Part shown: positions 12,396 to 25,912 of the stretch, piece by piece
Layout: each line of letters starts with the position of its first letter
Position numbering within the stretch: position 1 is the first letter of the stretch
Origin: Allantophomopsis cytisporea
Taxonomy: Eukaryota > Ascomycota > Leotiomycetes > Phacidiales > Phacidiaceae
Assembly (NCBI GenBank): GCA_024752435.1
Contig: CP103024.1
Span: forward strand, 1,302,001-1,366,000
DNA length: 64,000 nucleotides
Reading direction: 5' to 3'
Position numbers and translations under genes: made by a program
Notes under the pieces: generated by a model
Database searches by the model: none
The model's input: only the letters and a program-made list of their open reading frames with translations
What the model was told of the DNA's origin: nothing

Positions 12396-12783
12396 ACTCA
12401 ATTATCCACCCTCGAAATTCTTTTCTCTCTCATGTTTGTTGTGATCTGTACTTATCTGCATGATAAATCTCTACTATACAAAGTCTCATCACCATCATGT
12501 TTGTGATCTTGTCTATCTACTTCCTCGATTTACATTGACCCCTTCTCATTCTTGAAAACATACTTTTGTCTCCCCGGGTCCTTCACTGACCTCATTGCAG
12601 CCCTAACCTGCAAGCCACCCGTCTTACCAAACCCCATCCTACAGTAGCGTACGGCGTCAAAGTTCCACCATACGACCTGTCTATATACCCCACAAACTCA
12701 GCATCCTGATCGGAAACGAAACAAAGGATTTCGAGAGTGATCGATTGCAAAATCTTATCGAGAGAAGTCCTCATCGAACCCCA

Positions 12784-14136
12784 ATGGCCGAGACTGTTGC
12801 CGCTGCCTCTGACGAAGTGCGAGGCAACGACGCAGTTGACGACCAGCCAAAATCAGACAACAATGCACAACATATCGAAACAGGTATAGAGAATGCAAGA
12901 GCGGTGGAACATACGGTCATTCAAAGTTTACCAAACGAAATCCTTGACCACATCTTCTCGTACCTCGACAGCCCACCCCCTTCGGCTTCCAAGCTACACG
13001 ACGAACCCATCTTTGAACTCACCACATCAACAACCGCCCCCCTCAAATCCACCTCTCTCGTATCGAAACGATGGCGATCTGTTGTCCTTCCTCTACTGTT
13101 CAGACATGCCTGTCTGACGGTCATCAGCGGTGAACAGACACCACGACCTATAGTGAATGATGAAGCCGAACCACTTCTCTCGTTCCTCCAGGGAGAAAAC
13201 CTCAGCTTCTGGGTTCAATCTTTCACCCTCTGCATCTTCGACAAGAAAGTAGCAGATACCTCCGATGGCACCTACAAACTCAACGACTTCTCCGGCTTTT
13301 GGACGACCGTATTTCAAACCATCGACCCACTCACAGTCACCATCTCCGCCCCAGCACAAGCACTGGGAAGTTTGACAAACTGCTACGTACACGCCGAAGA
13401 TGCCTGGGCATTTGCGGTACCATATCACGTCCTTCAACTATCACGAGTCACGCCCGCAGAGCCCACCACACCACTCACAATAAGTCGACAGGGCAGTCCA
13501 CAACGAGCAGTACGGGGCTCTAGCTCACGGGCCTCTCTAAGCCGAAATCCGCGACTCTTCGACATCCGCCCATGGACCTCCATCCTTCTAAACGAGGGCT
13601 CCTTCATCAAGATCTACCATTCCTACGAATATTTCCTCAAGCATCCACCCTCCATCCTCCCAGATCTCGTCGGCGCAGACCTACCCAGCAAGAGCCCACT
13701 GCTCCCCCCTACCATCCGCGATTTCTCCTATATCGCTCTCTTCCCCACGAGCCCGCACTTCCAACTCCTCACGCGCCATTTCCCGCGTCTGGATAGGTTA
13801 TATGTGCAATTTGTGCCGCGCGCCGCCGACTGGGATGATCGCAGTCGGATGGGCCACGCAGATACGAGGGACATGTGGATGGAGAGGAATAGCTGCTATT
13901 TCAGCCTGATGAAGGAGATCTTCGCGGGTGGTGCTTTTTCGCCCGGTACGGTTAACTTTCGCCATCTGAAGGTTTTCGAATCGGGCGATGCGGCGGATGA
14001 GGATGCGTGGAGACAGGCTGTTGAGTGGGTTGAACGGGGGGCAAGTTGGAGGGTGGAGAGGGAAGGGGTATTTGTGAGGCTTGCGGAGGAGGAGGAGAAT
14101 CGGGAGGGTGGGGTCAATATTTTGTCAGTGAACTAA
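12784..14136 (+). CDS. F-box protein
   Basis: A single exon from the ATG at 12784 encodes 450 residues. An F-box motif follows a short acidic/polar leader: VIQSLPNEILDHIFSYLDSP, then STSLVSKRWRSVVLPLLFRH, which matches the LPxEIL...I...L...LVSKxW pattern. F-box proteins connect substrates to the Skp1-cullin-F-box ubiquitin ligase. The remaining 350 residues hold no repeat type I can name, so the target is unknown. A Ser/Arg-rich loop (RAVRGSSSRASLSRNPR) sits mid-protein and the end is acidic (LAEEEENREGG). The frame stays open upstream to 12745 but has no earlier ATG, so 12784 is the start. Confidence 0.82.
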   Translation: MAETVAAASDEVRGNDAVDDQPKSDNNAQHIETGIENARAVEHTVIQSLPNEILDHIFSYLDSPPPSASKLHDEPIFELTTSTTAPLKSTSLVSKRWRSVVLPLLFRHACLTVISGEQTPRPIVNDEAEPLLSFLQGENLSFWVQSFTLCIFDKKVADTSDGTYKLNDFSGFWTTVFQTIDPLTVTISAPAQALGSLTNCYVHAEDAWAFAVPYHVLQLSRVTPAEPTTPLTISRQGSPQRAVRGSSSRASLSRNPRLFDIRPWTSILLNEGSFIKIYHSYEYFLKHPPSILPDLVGADLPSKSPLLPPTIRDFSYIALFPTSPHFQLLTRHFPRLDRLYVQFVPRAADWDDRSRMGHADTRDMWMERNSCYFSLMKEIFAGGAFSPGTVNFRHLKVFESGDAADEDAWRQAVEWVERGASWRVEREGVFVRLAEEEENREGGVNILSVN

Positions 14137-15505
14137 TTATTTCTCTTCTTGCCTTTGTTATGTATGACGTCTCGCTTCTGGTTGGGATACTGACTGGTCG
14201 TAGTCAAGGGGACCTGAGACGTTGGGCGTTCAATGGGCTTACCAAGTTACCAGTCAGTAGTCTGGGTTTTTACTTTCAGCCTGAGGTCGATGACTGATTC
14301 TGGGCTCTAGACATCGATGTATTTTTGATATGTTATGATGTGCACAGCGCCGTTGTAGGTTTGTTCTGGCGTAATATCGGCGTACTTTGAGCGTAGCATT
14401 CGTATATGGTGTATACTTAGGTTAAATAGTCAAAATGAAAACTAACATGTGTAAACTTCATTAGTTGGGTTGATTTATGTTTTGTTTGTAGTGAGTTGTA
14501 TGTCAACAGAGTCAAAGACGATAAACTATTCAAGAGCTCGATAGACAAATGAGTAACATTTTTGCTAAGTCCAATAGAATATATGAATATAAAGCACAAC
14601 CTCTCACCAGCATATGAACAAAGTAGTTTAGAAGCATCTGACGGTAATAATCCAGAAGTTCTGCCCCAGGACTAATTGGATGAATACTAACTATCAAGTT
14701 GAAGTGTGCTTCTCAGCTCTCATAACCAAGAGAACATCACATTACCAACATATGCCAAGCTAATACAAGACAAAGAAAACACCGTAACATCATAGGCATG
14801 TTCATCCACTCCCTCACCACCACTCGCCATCGCCACCCCAAACAACCAAACACCCATCACCAACCCATCCCATTCCATCCCACCCCACCCACCAGCGCAT
14901 ATATCTCCCCGCCCCAAGCCCACCCTCCGCTCTCCATCCCATCCCATCCCATCCGCAACCAGCCACCCCCCTCGCTTAACCGCGACAAAAGCCATTCCAA
15001 AAGACAACTCGGATACATATGCCGTCTAGCAGAGTAGATGAAAGTGCAAAGAAAGGATAAAAGGAACGAGGAAGGTAACAAGAAATATCAAAAGTAGCAA
15101 AAGTGGCAAAAGTGGCAAAAAGATATTTCGGGATTCCTCCCCCAGCACCGTTTGGCCTATCGATGAGTGAGGTTGTTCACTCATCAGCCGGCTCGAACGG
15201 GGCTGAGGTCGGAGTTGGAGGGCTGGATTCTGGAGACATTGGTGAAAAGTAAGGTTGACCACTCGGTCATTATATAAGAATATGTTGTGGGATGCGGGGA
15301 AGTAATATATGTAGTTGTTGTCGATTATTCATGGCGTGCGGGGTGCGTGTAGACGCATGAGTAATGTGCATGCCCCCCTTATGGCTCCGCTCACTTCACA
15401 GTTATGTGCGCGCAACATACATAGGCAGCTTGCAATTTGTTTGGTTTGGACGTAGACACTGCTGTACTAAGTACTAGAAATAATAAAATACTATCCGTCC
15501 ATCGA
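14137..15505. other. Convergent spacer without a supported gene
   Basis: Shared 3' flank of the convergent F-box and MFS genes, 1.4 kb. It contains a CATCC-rich tract near 14930-14955 and an AAAGTGGC tandem near 15085-15122. I see no gene. Confidence 0.55.
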
Positions 15506-17084
15506 TCAATCATCACGTCTGACTCTTCCCCAAACTTCATCTGCATCCTTCTTCCCCTTCGTCTCGGGAACCCACCATGCAATGAAAGCACCCCAGAACA
15601 GCGCCAATGCTGCAAAAATGAAATACACCTTTCCACGCCCACCAAGCCATGCGTTGACAATTGGGAAGAACTGTGCAACAACAAATGTAGCGATCCAGTT
15701 GGCACCGAGAGACCATGACTGCAGCGCGCCAGCGGCCTCAGAATCAACAAGTTCGGAGGCAAGAATAAAAGGCACTGGACCGAGACCGACGGCGAATGAT
15801 GCCACGAAGAGGAGGGCTGAGATGCCAGAAAGCACTTTGATAGAGAAGAGGATGGAAAGGGCGAGGCAGAGGGACATGGTGCCCATACCGGCGATGGAAA
15901 TGAGGATGCTGACTTTGCGGCCCAGTTTATCGGCCAGAGGAGCACAAAGGGTTGTCGCTACGAGATTCACGACAGAAATTAGGATCGTGATGAGAGCGGC
16001 TGATGTTGGGAGGATGGTGGATAGGAGGGATACAGAGTACATAATAATGCTGTTAATGCCGCATAGTTGTTGTGCGAACATTATTCCAATGACTGCAATG
16101 AGGGCTGGGCGGTAGTATGAGTTCGTGGCAATCTCCAAGAAACCCACTGCAGACGTTGACTTCGTAGAGGATTTGCTGGAGGAGGGTCTTTGACGAGGAG
16201 TTGGCGAGGTAGCACCAAGAAGGCCTTCCTCTTCAGGGACACCACTACCTCGAGTATCGACATCCCAGCTTTCAGTTTCCTCGTCGATATTCACTCCTCG
16301 TCCCCGGATGCGTTGCAAGATTGAAACTGCGACCCGGGGATCTTTGTGGGTAGCAGTCCATGCTGGGCTCTCTGGGATAAAGAACAGGCCTAAACCTTGA
16401 AGAAGACCTAGCCCACTGCCAACTGCAAGCACAATCCGCCACATAGAACCTTGACTCAGGAAGAAACCTAATGTCTGTGCGAAAAGAATTCCAACGTTCG
16501 TGGTGATCTGCGTGAATGCTCCGAAGAGACCCTTCTCTCGAGGAGGCGCAACCTCTGAGATATAGAGAGGGACAATGACTGTGGAAGCTCCCGCACCGAT
16601 TCCGGACAGAAATCTACCAACGGATATGATTGGGATACTGCCCGCCAAAGCCTCAAATATACCTCCAGCGATGAATGCTAGACTCGCGATACGCATACCG
16701 AGAATGCGACCATATCTCGTAGACACAGGCCCAGCGGCAAGAGCCCCTAAAAGACCACCGACAGTGAATATGGAGGATACAATGCCGAACTGAGCGTTGT
16801 CCATGGGAATACATTGTGGGAGGTTCGGGTCGCGGACTACAGGCACGCTCTGGCCGAATGAGGTTATACGGTTTTTCTTGCAGGTTATAACATCTTGAGG
16901 AGCATTCAATTCGGCCTGGAAACATTAGCACCTGGCTCAGACTCTGTTTTAGACTCTGGCATGGGTCTGGGCGACATACAAGATGGAAACCGAATTGCAG
17001 TGGTCCCAGGGTTGATATGGCTATGAGGAAGATGAGGTAGAAGGTCGAGTCGTGAATACACTGTCTAGCACCACCGGAGGCCAT
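15506..17084 (-). CDS. MFS sugar transporter (Vps73/YBR241C-like)
   Basis: Two minus-strand exons (17084-16980 and 16915-15506) give 504 residues with 12 predicted spans. Sugar-porter signatures are present: TRYGRILGMR after span 2, VGRFLSGIGAGASTVIVPLYISEVAP, the central PESPAW, QQLCGINSIIMYSVSLL in span 7, ADKLGRKVSI, and PETKGKK at the C-terminus. The central loop is Ser/Thr/Lys-rich. The set resembles yeast Vps73/YBR241C hexose-porter-like proteins, which may sit on the vacuole; substrate and location are inference. The 64-nt intron falls just after the first span (LGPLQFGFHL), and the junction is in phase 0. Confidence 0.92.
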
Positions 17085-17584
17085 CTTTGACGAAGGTGAT
17101 ATAAGAGCTTGAATATGAGGAGGGAGTTGCAGTTCACATCAGAAAACCGATGATACAAAGGGGATGCGGAAAGCAATGTAGAGCGGACAGCTAAATAGCG
17201 GGACTATTGTGGGGTCAAGTCCTTGTCCACCAGACGACGGAATTGAGTGTTATATGTGTGATTCAACAGGGAGATTGATGATAAGGTCTATCATCAAACT
17301 TGAAGAATGATGGGATGAGAGGAATGGGAAGTCAAATGCATCCTTGTTGATGAGCGACGAGGCTGAACATCAGGCTGGGAGGGTACACAGTACACGTGTG
17401 GTGGTTTCCCTCATGATTGAGTGTGACGGCACTTGACGAATAAGATCGGGCAAGATGGGTAGAGGTACCTAGGTAGGTCAAGGTAAAGTATGTATATATA
17501 ACTTGGGTAGGTAGGTATGCCGTTATGCACCAATCAAGAATCAACAATAATCAATAATAATCAATCAACCACCTTCCCTTGACG

Positions 17585-17607
17585 AATCAAATCAAATCAA
17601 ATCAAAT
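17585..17607. repeat. AATCA pentanucleotide repeat
   Basis: About four tandem copies of AATCA. Confidence 0.8.
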
Positions 17608-17766
17608 GCCGCTGGCCTCCCCCTCGCTCGGCCTGTTTATTATCGCAGCGAGATTGATATTATCTGCGTGCTGAACCACCACCACCACCACACACCATAC
17701 TCGCCTCCTATTTATACTCTGCATGTCCCGTAATTATGAAAATACATTCTTGGATTTTATCCCCAT

Positions 17767-17789
17767 ATACCATACCATACCATACCATG
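17767..17789. repeat. ATACC pentanucleotide repeat
   Basis: About four tandem copies of ATACC, ending in CCATGG. Confidence 0.8.
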
Positions 17790-18108
17790 GAAACCAATCC
17801 AATCTGCTTGTCGAATCGTGATTTATTGTCGTCCTTCCCATAGGATCTCACTACTACGACTGCATCGCAATACTTGATATTCTTACACTCCTTATTCCAA
17901 TAAATCAAATGGCCGACCCATCGGACCATTATTATTAATATGCTCAGTTATCTTACCTTACCTTGACACCATAGGCACTGGTACAGAAACTGGCACTCAT
18001 TTTTGGTGGATATCTCGCTCCAGCTTTTATCATTGACCGAATTTGACACCCCCCCGCAACGGCCATCGGCCTGAGGTGTACGGGTATCAAGAATTTAGAA
18101 CCACCATC

Positions 18109-19754
18109 ATGAGCTCGACAAATGCAAATGCTCCAGGTTCAGGAGGCCCGGCGTCCGTGTCAGCGTCAGCTTCGGTTTCTGCCTCTGCTGCTGCTTCTGT
18201 TTCTGCAACTTCCAGAACCCAGAATCTTAAACGTAGTGTCCAGCAAGCTTTCGACGGTATGTTGAGTCTTCCTTTCATGGTCGCAATGTTCCATTCTTTC
18301 CGCCCCTAGCTGCATCTTTCGCGTGCTATTTCATAATTTCCATGTCACGTGTACAATCGAGGAGGATTTTATAAGGGAGATTTAATGCCCCTTTCAAGGG
18401 GATTCATTCCTTGAGCGTGTCTTTTGTGGGAAAGATGGAGGAGCATTTGCTCGAGATGCATCGTTTGGCGGAGATGTTGTATGGGCCGATTGCGGCGGCA
18501 ACATCATTGATGCACAATAAGCTCGAAGCTGACCAAACTATAGACCCAATGACTCGCGATGGCTTCTACCAGAGTAAGAAACGCATCAATGAGCGGTACA
18601 AAGTGATTGGCTTCATCAGCAGTGGAACATATGGCCGAGTTTACAAAGCCATCGGTCGTCAAGGCCAGACAGGAGAATTTGCTATCAAGAAATTCAAGCC
18701 AGACAAGGAAGGCGAACAGATCCAATACACTGGAATTTCACAGTCTGCAGTTCGGGAGATGGCTCTTTGCTCTGAACTCAGCCACGTAAATGTCATCCGT
18801 CTCGAGGAGATCATCCTCGAGGATAAATGTATATATATGGTCTTCGAGTACGCTGAACACGATCTACTTCAAATTATCCACCATCATACACAACCCACTA
18901 GACATCCTATTCCGCCCGCGACCATCAAAAGCATCATGTTTCAGCTGTTAAATGGATGCCAATACCTTCATAGCAACTGGGTCCTCCATCGAGATCTTAA
19001 ACCAGCTAATATCATGGTTACGTCAGCCGGAGAAGTGCGTATTGGTGATCTCGGACTTGCGCGACTCTTCAATAAGCCCTTGCAATCTCTGTTTACTGGA
19101 GACAAGGTCGTTGTGACCATCTGGTATCGAGCTCCTGAGCTTCTCCTGGGCAGTCGACATTACACACCGGCCATCGACATGTGGGCGGTAGGCTGCATCT
19201 TTGCTGAACTCCTCGCCCTCCGACCAATTTTCAAAGGGGAGGAAGCGAAGATGGATTCCAAGAAAACGGTACCCTTTCAAAGAAATCAGATGACAAAGAT
19301 TGTTGAGATTATGGGCCTTCCTAATGCTCAAAGATGGCCTTCGATCGTATCAATGCCCGAGTACAATCACGTAGCTTCCATCAGCTGTGCGAACATGAAA
19401 TCCTATTCTACGTTGGAGAAGTGGTACAATCAAACCATCAATGCGAACACGACTTCAGCAGGCCCATCACCACTCTGTTCTCTGGGCACGGAAGGATATA
19501 AACTCCTTTCCTCTCTACTAGAATATGACCCGGAGAAACGGCTCACAGCCCAACAAGCACTTAAACACCCCTTCTTCAGCACCGGCGACAAAGTCTCTAA
19601 CAATTGTTTCGAAGGCGTAAAGGAACAGTACCCGCATCGACGAGTCAGCCAAGACGACAATGACATCCGCACCAGTAGTCTCCCGGGGACGAAGCGTAGC
19701 GGTCTCCCAGATGACAGTCTGGCACGGCCAACAAAACGCATGAAAGAGATGTGA
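18109..19754 (+). CDS. ssn3: Mediator cyclin-dependent kinase CDK8 (Ssn3/Srb10)
   Basis: The kinase domain is unambiguous: GFISSGTYGRVYKA glycine loop, FAIKKFKPDKEGE with the CDK8-type extension, YTGISQSAVREMAL (the SMSACRE-type helix), FEYAEHDLLQIIHHH, catalytic HRDLKPANIM, the metal-binding loop as GDLGLARLF instead of DFG, and TIWYRAPELLLGSRHYTPAIDMWAVGCIFAELL. CDK8 with cyclin C forms the Mediator kinase module. My model joins a Ser/Ala/Val-rich exon (18109-18256) to 18376-19754 across a 119-nt intron, giving 508 residues. The first exon is less certain; starting at the in-frame ATG 18435 would give 439. The basic C-terminus (LARPTKRMKEM) could be a nuclear signal. Confidence 0.9.
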
Positions 19755-20961
19755 CTACCACCATTCTGAACCGCACACCACACAAGATAAGATAAATAAT
19801 CTCCCACAGCCAAGGAGCTTACCCGGGCGCAGCGATTAAAGTTGAGAGCGATGAGGTAGCAGACGCAAGGAAAATGTACTGCGTAGAGTAGCGACCACAG
19901 CGCCGAGAGTCGAAGGGGGAGGTGCGTGCTGCACCGCCACAGAAACGAAAAGCATCAACCAGCTCGCCAAGCACGGAGCGGGCAGGCACAACACAAACAG
20001 GTTTTTGGCACGTCATTGCCTCCAAGGCACGGGATCACCGCACGGTTTATGCATCCATACATCATGAATCCTCCACTCTCACAGAAAAACATATATATTC
20101 CTTCGTCCTGAGCATACCGCAGCCACTCGATTCCTCAACTATTTCTGCAAAATCCTACCTGCGCTCCGCGAAAGAAATTCCAACTCGTCCAATTGACTAC
20201 TTCGGCCTTCACGTCTTCTTTCGACTCTTTATCACCACTACCATTTCAATCTGCTACTATGGGTCTTTTCTGGGCTAAGGGTGTTGGAGGGAAGAGATTC
20301 GGTGCCAACCTCTCGGCGGACAGACATGGTGTGCGCAAGCCCGTATTCCGCATGCATCTCTGCGGACTGAACTGTTTCCGCTGAACAATTGGTAAACAAG
20401 AAGACTCCCTCATCGTTCAAGAAACATGGCTGACAAACGCAGCATATTGATTTTTACGACCGGCTTCTCATTCTAAAGATGCGCAGAGGAAGATGATACC
20501 AGAGAAGGACACGGCATGGGTATATGGATATGGGACGAAGATTTAATGATTTGTATGAGAAGACAGGCGTTTGACGGGACAGAAAACCAAATAATATTAC
20601 AAATGCTATTACTACACTCCAAGCAACCTGTACTTTCCAGCCCTCAAGAAAAAAACACATGCATGACCGCAGTACACGCTCACAGAACATCTCCCACGAG
20701 TGATTCTAACGGGTGGAAACCCCCTTCCATCACCCCCATTCCGCTTCCCCCGTATGCATCTGCGCTGTCCTGAAAAGCTGTAGCCCAGCCATGAATGTAG
20801 CTGAAAAAGCAAGGCGCTCCCTCGTAACTCTACAAGCTGTTCTCCTCTTTTCTACTGCTTTTCCTCATTAAAAGAACTGGTATCGCCGCCGCAAAGAAAA
20901 CGCTGGAAAATGATGTACATATAAATCGAAAGGGGATATCGTCAATTTCGTTTTCGTGCCT
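19755..20961. other. Convergent spacer with one small open frame
   Basis: 1.2 kb between the stop codons of ssn3 and the Arf6-type gene. Apart from the 41-codon frame at 20259, I see nothing recognisable. Confidence 0.5.
20259..20384 (+). CDS. Possible 41-residue basic peptide (doubtful)
   Basis: An ATG-to-TGA frame encoding a short basic peptide that starts MGLFWAKGVGGKRFGANLSA and ends in Cys/Phe-rich HLCGLNCFR. It is GC-richer than its surroundings and follows a T/C-rich leader. There is no match I can name. It may be chance or a leader of an unseen transcript. Confidence 0.2.
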   Translation: MGLFWAKGVGGKRFGANLSADRHGVRKPVFRMHLCGLNCFR

Positions 20962-22065
<1,104 letters not shown>

Positions 22066-22101
22066 TCAGGTACGAGAGGACTGTTGGTTATTTGCTGTAA
22101 G

Positions 22102-22150
22102 AGTGCGTGCGTGCGCGCGTGCGTGTGTTTGTGTGTGTGTGTGTGTGCGT
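22102..22150. repeat. GT/GC dinucleotide microsatellite
   Basis: GTGC-rich then pure GT dinucleotides, a purine-pyrimidine alternating tract, about 210 bp upstream of the arf6 ATG. Confidence 0.9.
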
Positions 22151-22460
22151 ATATGGTATGGGATATTCCAGGGGTTTTTTAGATGTGGGGGGGGGTGGGA
22201 GATGTAACGATAAGTTATTGCAGTAGTGTAAAGTCGATAGAGTAGAGAGGGGAAGAATCAGAACTCAGAAGTAGCAGCACTATTCAATGCTACAGATGCG
22301 ACAAATGTATTAGAAGGAGGGTTGGTGGATGATGGAAGAATGAATTGTGGATTATTTGAGAGGGGGGAATTGAATGTTTACTTTGGAAGATGAAGAGAAA
22401 AAGACGAGGCTGGTGATGTTTCAATTGGGGGGGGGAGGGGTCTTGGGTATTGAGAGCTAT

Positions 22461-22517
22461 GTGTGAGTGTGAGTGTGAGTATGAGTGTGAGTATGAGTGT
22501 GAGTGTGAGTGTGAGTG
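22461..22517. repeat. GTGAGT hexanucleotide repeat
   Basis: About nine copies of GTGAGT, two of them with ATGAGT variants. Confidence 0.92.
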
Positions 22518-22706
22518 GTGAAAATCAAGGGACAGAGCGAACAGACAGAGAGAGAGAAAAAGGTCGATGCAAATTGAAATTGCGTTGTGGACTGTGGAGG
22601 ATTTGACGCCGACGCGAACTGATTATATTCAGGGGCTCGAGCGCGTTTACAGGTACCGATTTCACTGGCGGGGAATTTTGGATGTACCTAGTTAGTTGAT
22701 TATGAG

Positions 22707-22805
22707 ATATGGTAAGGTACGGTACCTTAGATAAGTACAAGTACGGTAAGGTACGCTACCTAAGGTGAGCAGGGTAGGTAAGGTAGGATACATTAAAATA
22801 CATCA
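22707..22805. repeat. GGTA/TACC-rich stretch
   Basis: Irregular repeats of GGTAAG, GGTAC and their complements; it includes a GGTACGGTACC palindrome-like core. Confidence 0.6.
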
Positions 22806-24395
22806 AGATACATTAAGGTAACGTCGTAGAGTAAGGCAAGGTAAGGTGTTAAGTAAAGACTAACGGAGCATTCTGTACGGTAATTGTGTATGTGTGCACT
22901 TCTCAAGCAACGTTGAATTGGTATGTGGCTAGTATGCACACCTGGAATTGATCGTTGAGGCTGGTGTGATCTCTTCTAGACGCAGTCCTCTATGCATGTA
23001 TACACAGGATTCACCGAGATAGATAGATATTCCCGAAATATATATTTATATACATACATATATATATACAAGGACATACCACACGTAGTTGAGACAGAAA
23101 CGAGTCATAGACATGGATTCAAGAAGATTCATTCAGCCATGCATGCAAATCCCTGTCCCTCATCTGATCTATATACGTGATTATCCATCGGATGAATCCA
23201 CAACAGAACAACCATTGTGCGATGATGTCCACAGCAGAGTAAGTCGAGTAGAGTAGAGTAATCATATGAAACCACAAGCAACAAAACATCACAATTGAAG
23301 CATCACCGACAAAACAGCATCCACCCCTCCATCCATCCATCCAACCACCCGTCATAGCCGCCATCACAACTCCCCTTCATGATCCACAGACCCTGACTCT
23401 CTCTCATTCCTTCTAGAAAAAAAGCCGCTTTGAAACATTTCCCTCCCGACGATGGCAGGTCTGAGGTGCCATGATTCGCAGAAAGTCAATGTGAACCACG
23501 CAATATAAGGGAGGGAAGATTGTCTTGGGCGCGCTATGCCTCGTCCTGTAGTAATCGACAACGGCAATCCTATGCATTTGTGGACGAGTGCTGTGTTCCC
23601 CGTCGATCGTATCATATGATGTGAAATTAAGAACGGGATTAGGTATTAAGTGGTGAGTTTAATGATTCCCGTGCTTAACCCTAATGTCGGGTTTATTACT
23701 TTGTGCAGGCATGATTCAATTGAGTAGAACCGGCAGGAATTTCTTGGGGTGGGAGACGGAAGAAGACCTATAAATGAATGTATTTCCTTACAATTTATAC
23801 CTCGTCACTTATTTGTACCTAGCTAGTTGTTTTGTATATATTCTTTAAACAACATATCCTATATCAAGGAGTTATACAATCAATAAAAGCCTAATACTTT
23901 ATTCTAAGTGCAGTTATACAAAAGGATCACGAACTCTACATGTAGTTTGAATGCATGCTTGCCGAACAAATGCTACTCTACCATCCACAGTATCTGTGTT
24001 CGCGTAGAGAGTCATCTATGGTCCAGCTTCCTAATCTTTAGCCTCGTCAAAGCGATGCTGTATACAACAGACAATAAAGCTATGCGGTCATCCTTCTGCT
24101 CCCCATTTCCTACCTCGTGGTAACGCTGTAAATACGTATAGCAGAAGGGATTCATTATACGTAGGTCTTTCGCTAAGAGGGCCTCGGATTACATATTATA
24201 TATGTGGGATGTAATGGGACAAAGCCTGCCAGAATCCATTCTTCACCGATTGAACACCTCTTCGCGTGACGAGCGAGTTTGGACCCTGCGTTGCCGTGTC
24301 GAGGCCTTCGGAGTGGTAATACATGGATGGTAGATGTGGAATTGCAAGTGCTACGTAAGATACTGAAATATCTTGCATCAAAGTGCACCGCACGT

Positions 24396-24434
24396 GATTC
24401 TTGGATTCTTGGATTCTTGGATTCTTCGATTCTT
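24396..24434. repeat. GATTCTTG octamer repeat
   Basis: Three exact copies of GATTCTTG followed by two variants ending in GATTCTTCC. Confidence 0.88.
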
Positions 24435-25148
24435 CCTCGTATATGGCATACCTAGCGTGAGTCCCTTCCATGGTGAGTATCATGAGCTAATGTACGTACG
24501 TACATACATACATACCTAATCTACATATTCCTCAATGGAGTGAGTGAAGATATAAGTTTACGCGACGCGTGAAACGTGTAATTGCTAAGGTGTCTAAAGA
24601 GTCAAGACTTACATACACTTGTACTGTATACGAAGTTCACCAGGACATTTAAACAAGGACGTATAATTAGGTCGGTTGAGATACATCGGTTGACATCTTC
24701 TTCGGTAGTCTTTTGCTAGTCTTTTGTTTGCCCATCATTCCAGAAAGGGTTTTGTGGGGGGAAGGGGAGGTTATTTGTTACTGGGTGCTCCGGGCGGTCT
24801 TTGTGAGTTTTTTTCTTGGGAGATCATCTTGGTGTGATGACTGGATAATTGGTGGGGGATGTACGGCGTTGATGTATGCATGACGTTCATTTATCCACTA
24901 GAAAAAAGACAGAATCCACTGAACTGGATGGAAGAAGTTCGTTGAAGGGTCTCGGTCTTCCATTCCCAACATCAGCTCGCCACAATTGCTGAGTGTAAAT
25001 GAGAGAGCTGAACGACAATGGTGTACATAGTGTACATGAGTGTAAATGAGTGTAAACGAGTGTAAATGCCCCTCTTATGCCCCTCCTTTAGCGCTCCCTG
25101 CTCCCCCATACCTCCGCTACTAGCTACTGCTAAGGGACTCCAGGCTAC

Positions 25149-25200
25149 TTAGGTACATATCTTAAGGACATATCTTAGGTACATATCTTAGGTACATATG
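25149..25200. repeat. 13-bp tandem repeat, four copies
   Basis: Four head-to-tail copies of TTAGGTACATATC; copy 2 has two mismatches and copy 4 has one. Located about 710 bp upstream of the isomerase ATG. Confidence 0.92.
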
Positions 25201-25912
25201 TATATACCCTGATACTTACTCTCGGTCTGCTATCCAATTTGACTTGACTTGATCTTCTACGTCGTTATTCGTGACCTCATCTTGCCTTATTACGTTGTTA
25301 CGACGTACGTTATTACGTCGTTCGTTATTCGTTACATGGAATCGAATCGTTAATTGTCTACCTACCTATACTCTCTAACCCTGTTTCTTTTGGCATATCC
25401 TCCGCCTCTCACTACTCACTACTCTCCTCGTATTGCCTACCTTAGGTACTACTACATGACTATTCATCTGCCTTGCATCATCACGCTTTTCCATTAATAC
25501 GAACTGCTGGATTTCAATCGGATCTGATTCAATCCAATCCAATCCATTTCAATCCAACCAGGACAACTCGCGAAAAAAGAAGACCTTCTGAACACGTTGC
25601 AGGAAGAAATTACTATAATACTTTACTATATCACATCCATCCTATCATTCTTCAATTTCAAACTCATCTTCCACATTTTTTCCGAGTCCGCCAGCCATTT
25701 ACAATAACGGTAGTACAAATATAGAAGTCCGACGCCGACAGTAACCTGTCTTCGACAATCCCCACCTGGCGCATACTCCGCATCTGTCCAGTCCCGCCAA
25801 AAAATACATTTATATGTGTATGATACATACGAACATATAAGTGCAGAGCCCCACGACGTGCCTTCAAGATCATTCGAAGTACATCCCTCAATACACACTC
25901 AGTACATACACA

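Larger units (their letters stand above)
9914..12783. other. 2.9-kb gene-free divergent spacer
   Basis: This region lies between the divergent MetE-like and F-box genes. It is AT-rich, with several microsatellites (11481, 11611, 11979, 12377). A minus-strand frame at 10055-10609 (184 codons) has no recognisable domain and uninformative composition, so I do not call it. The last 500 bp before 12784 are C/T-rich, consistent with a fungal leader. Confidence 0.55.
17085..18108. other. Divergent spacer with several simple repeats
   Basis: About 1 kb between the MFS gene and the Mediator kinase gene. It carries AATCA and CATAC pentamer repeats (17585-17607, 17767-17789), a CCA run near 17673, and TACCTAGGTAGGT motifs at 17466-17478. 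No gene is seen. Confidence 0.55.

Noticed and set aside
15582..16115. Plus-strand 177-codon frame across the MFS transporter
   Set aside because: Antisense shadow of the transporter exon.
25282..25335. GTTATTACG-type inverted motifs as a terminal inverted repeat or att site
   Set aside because: Imperfect, short, and with no transposase or paired copy elsewhere in the window.
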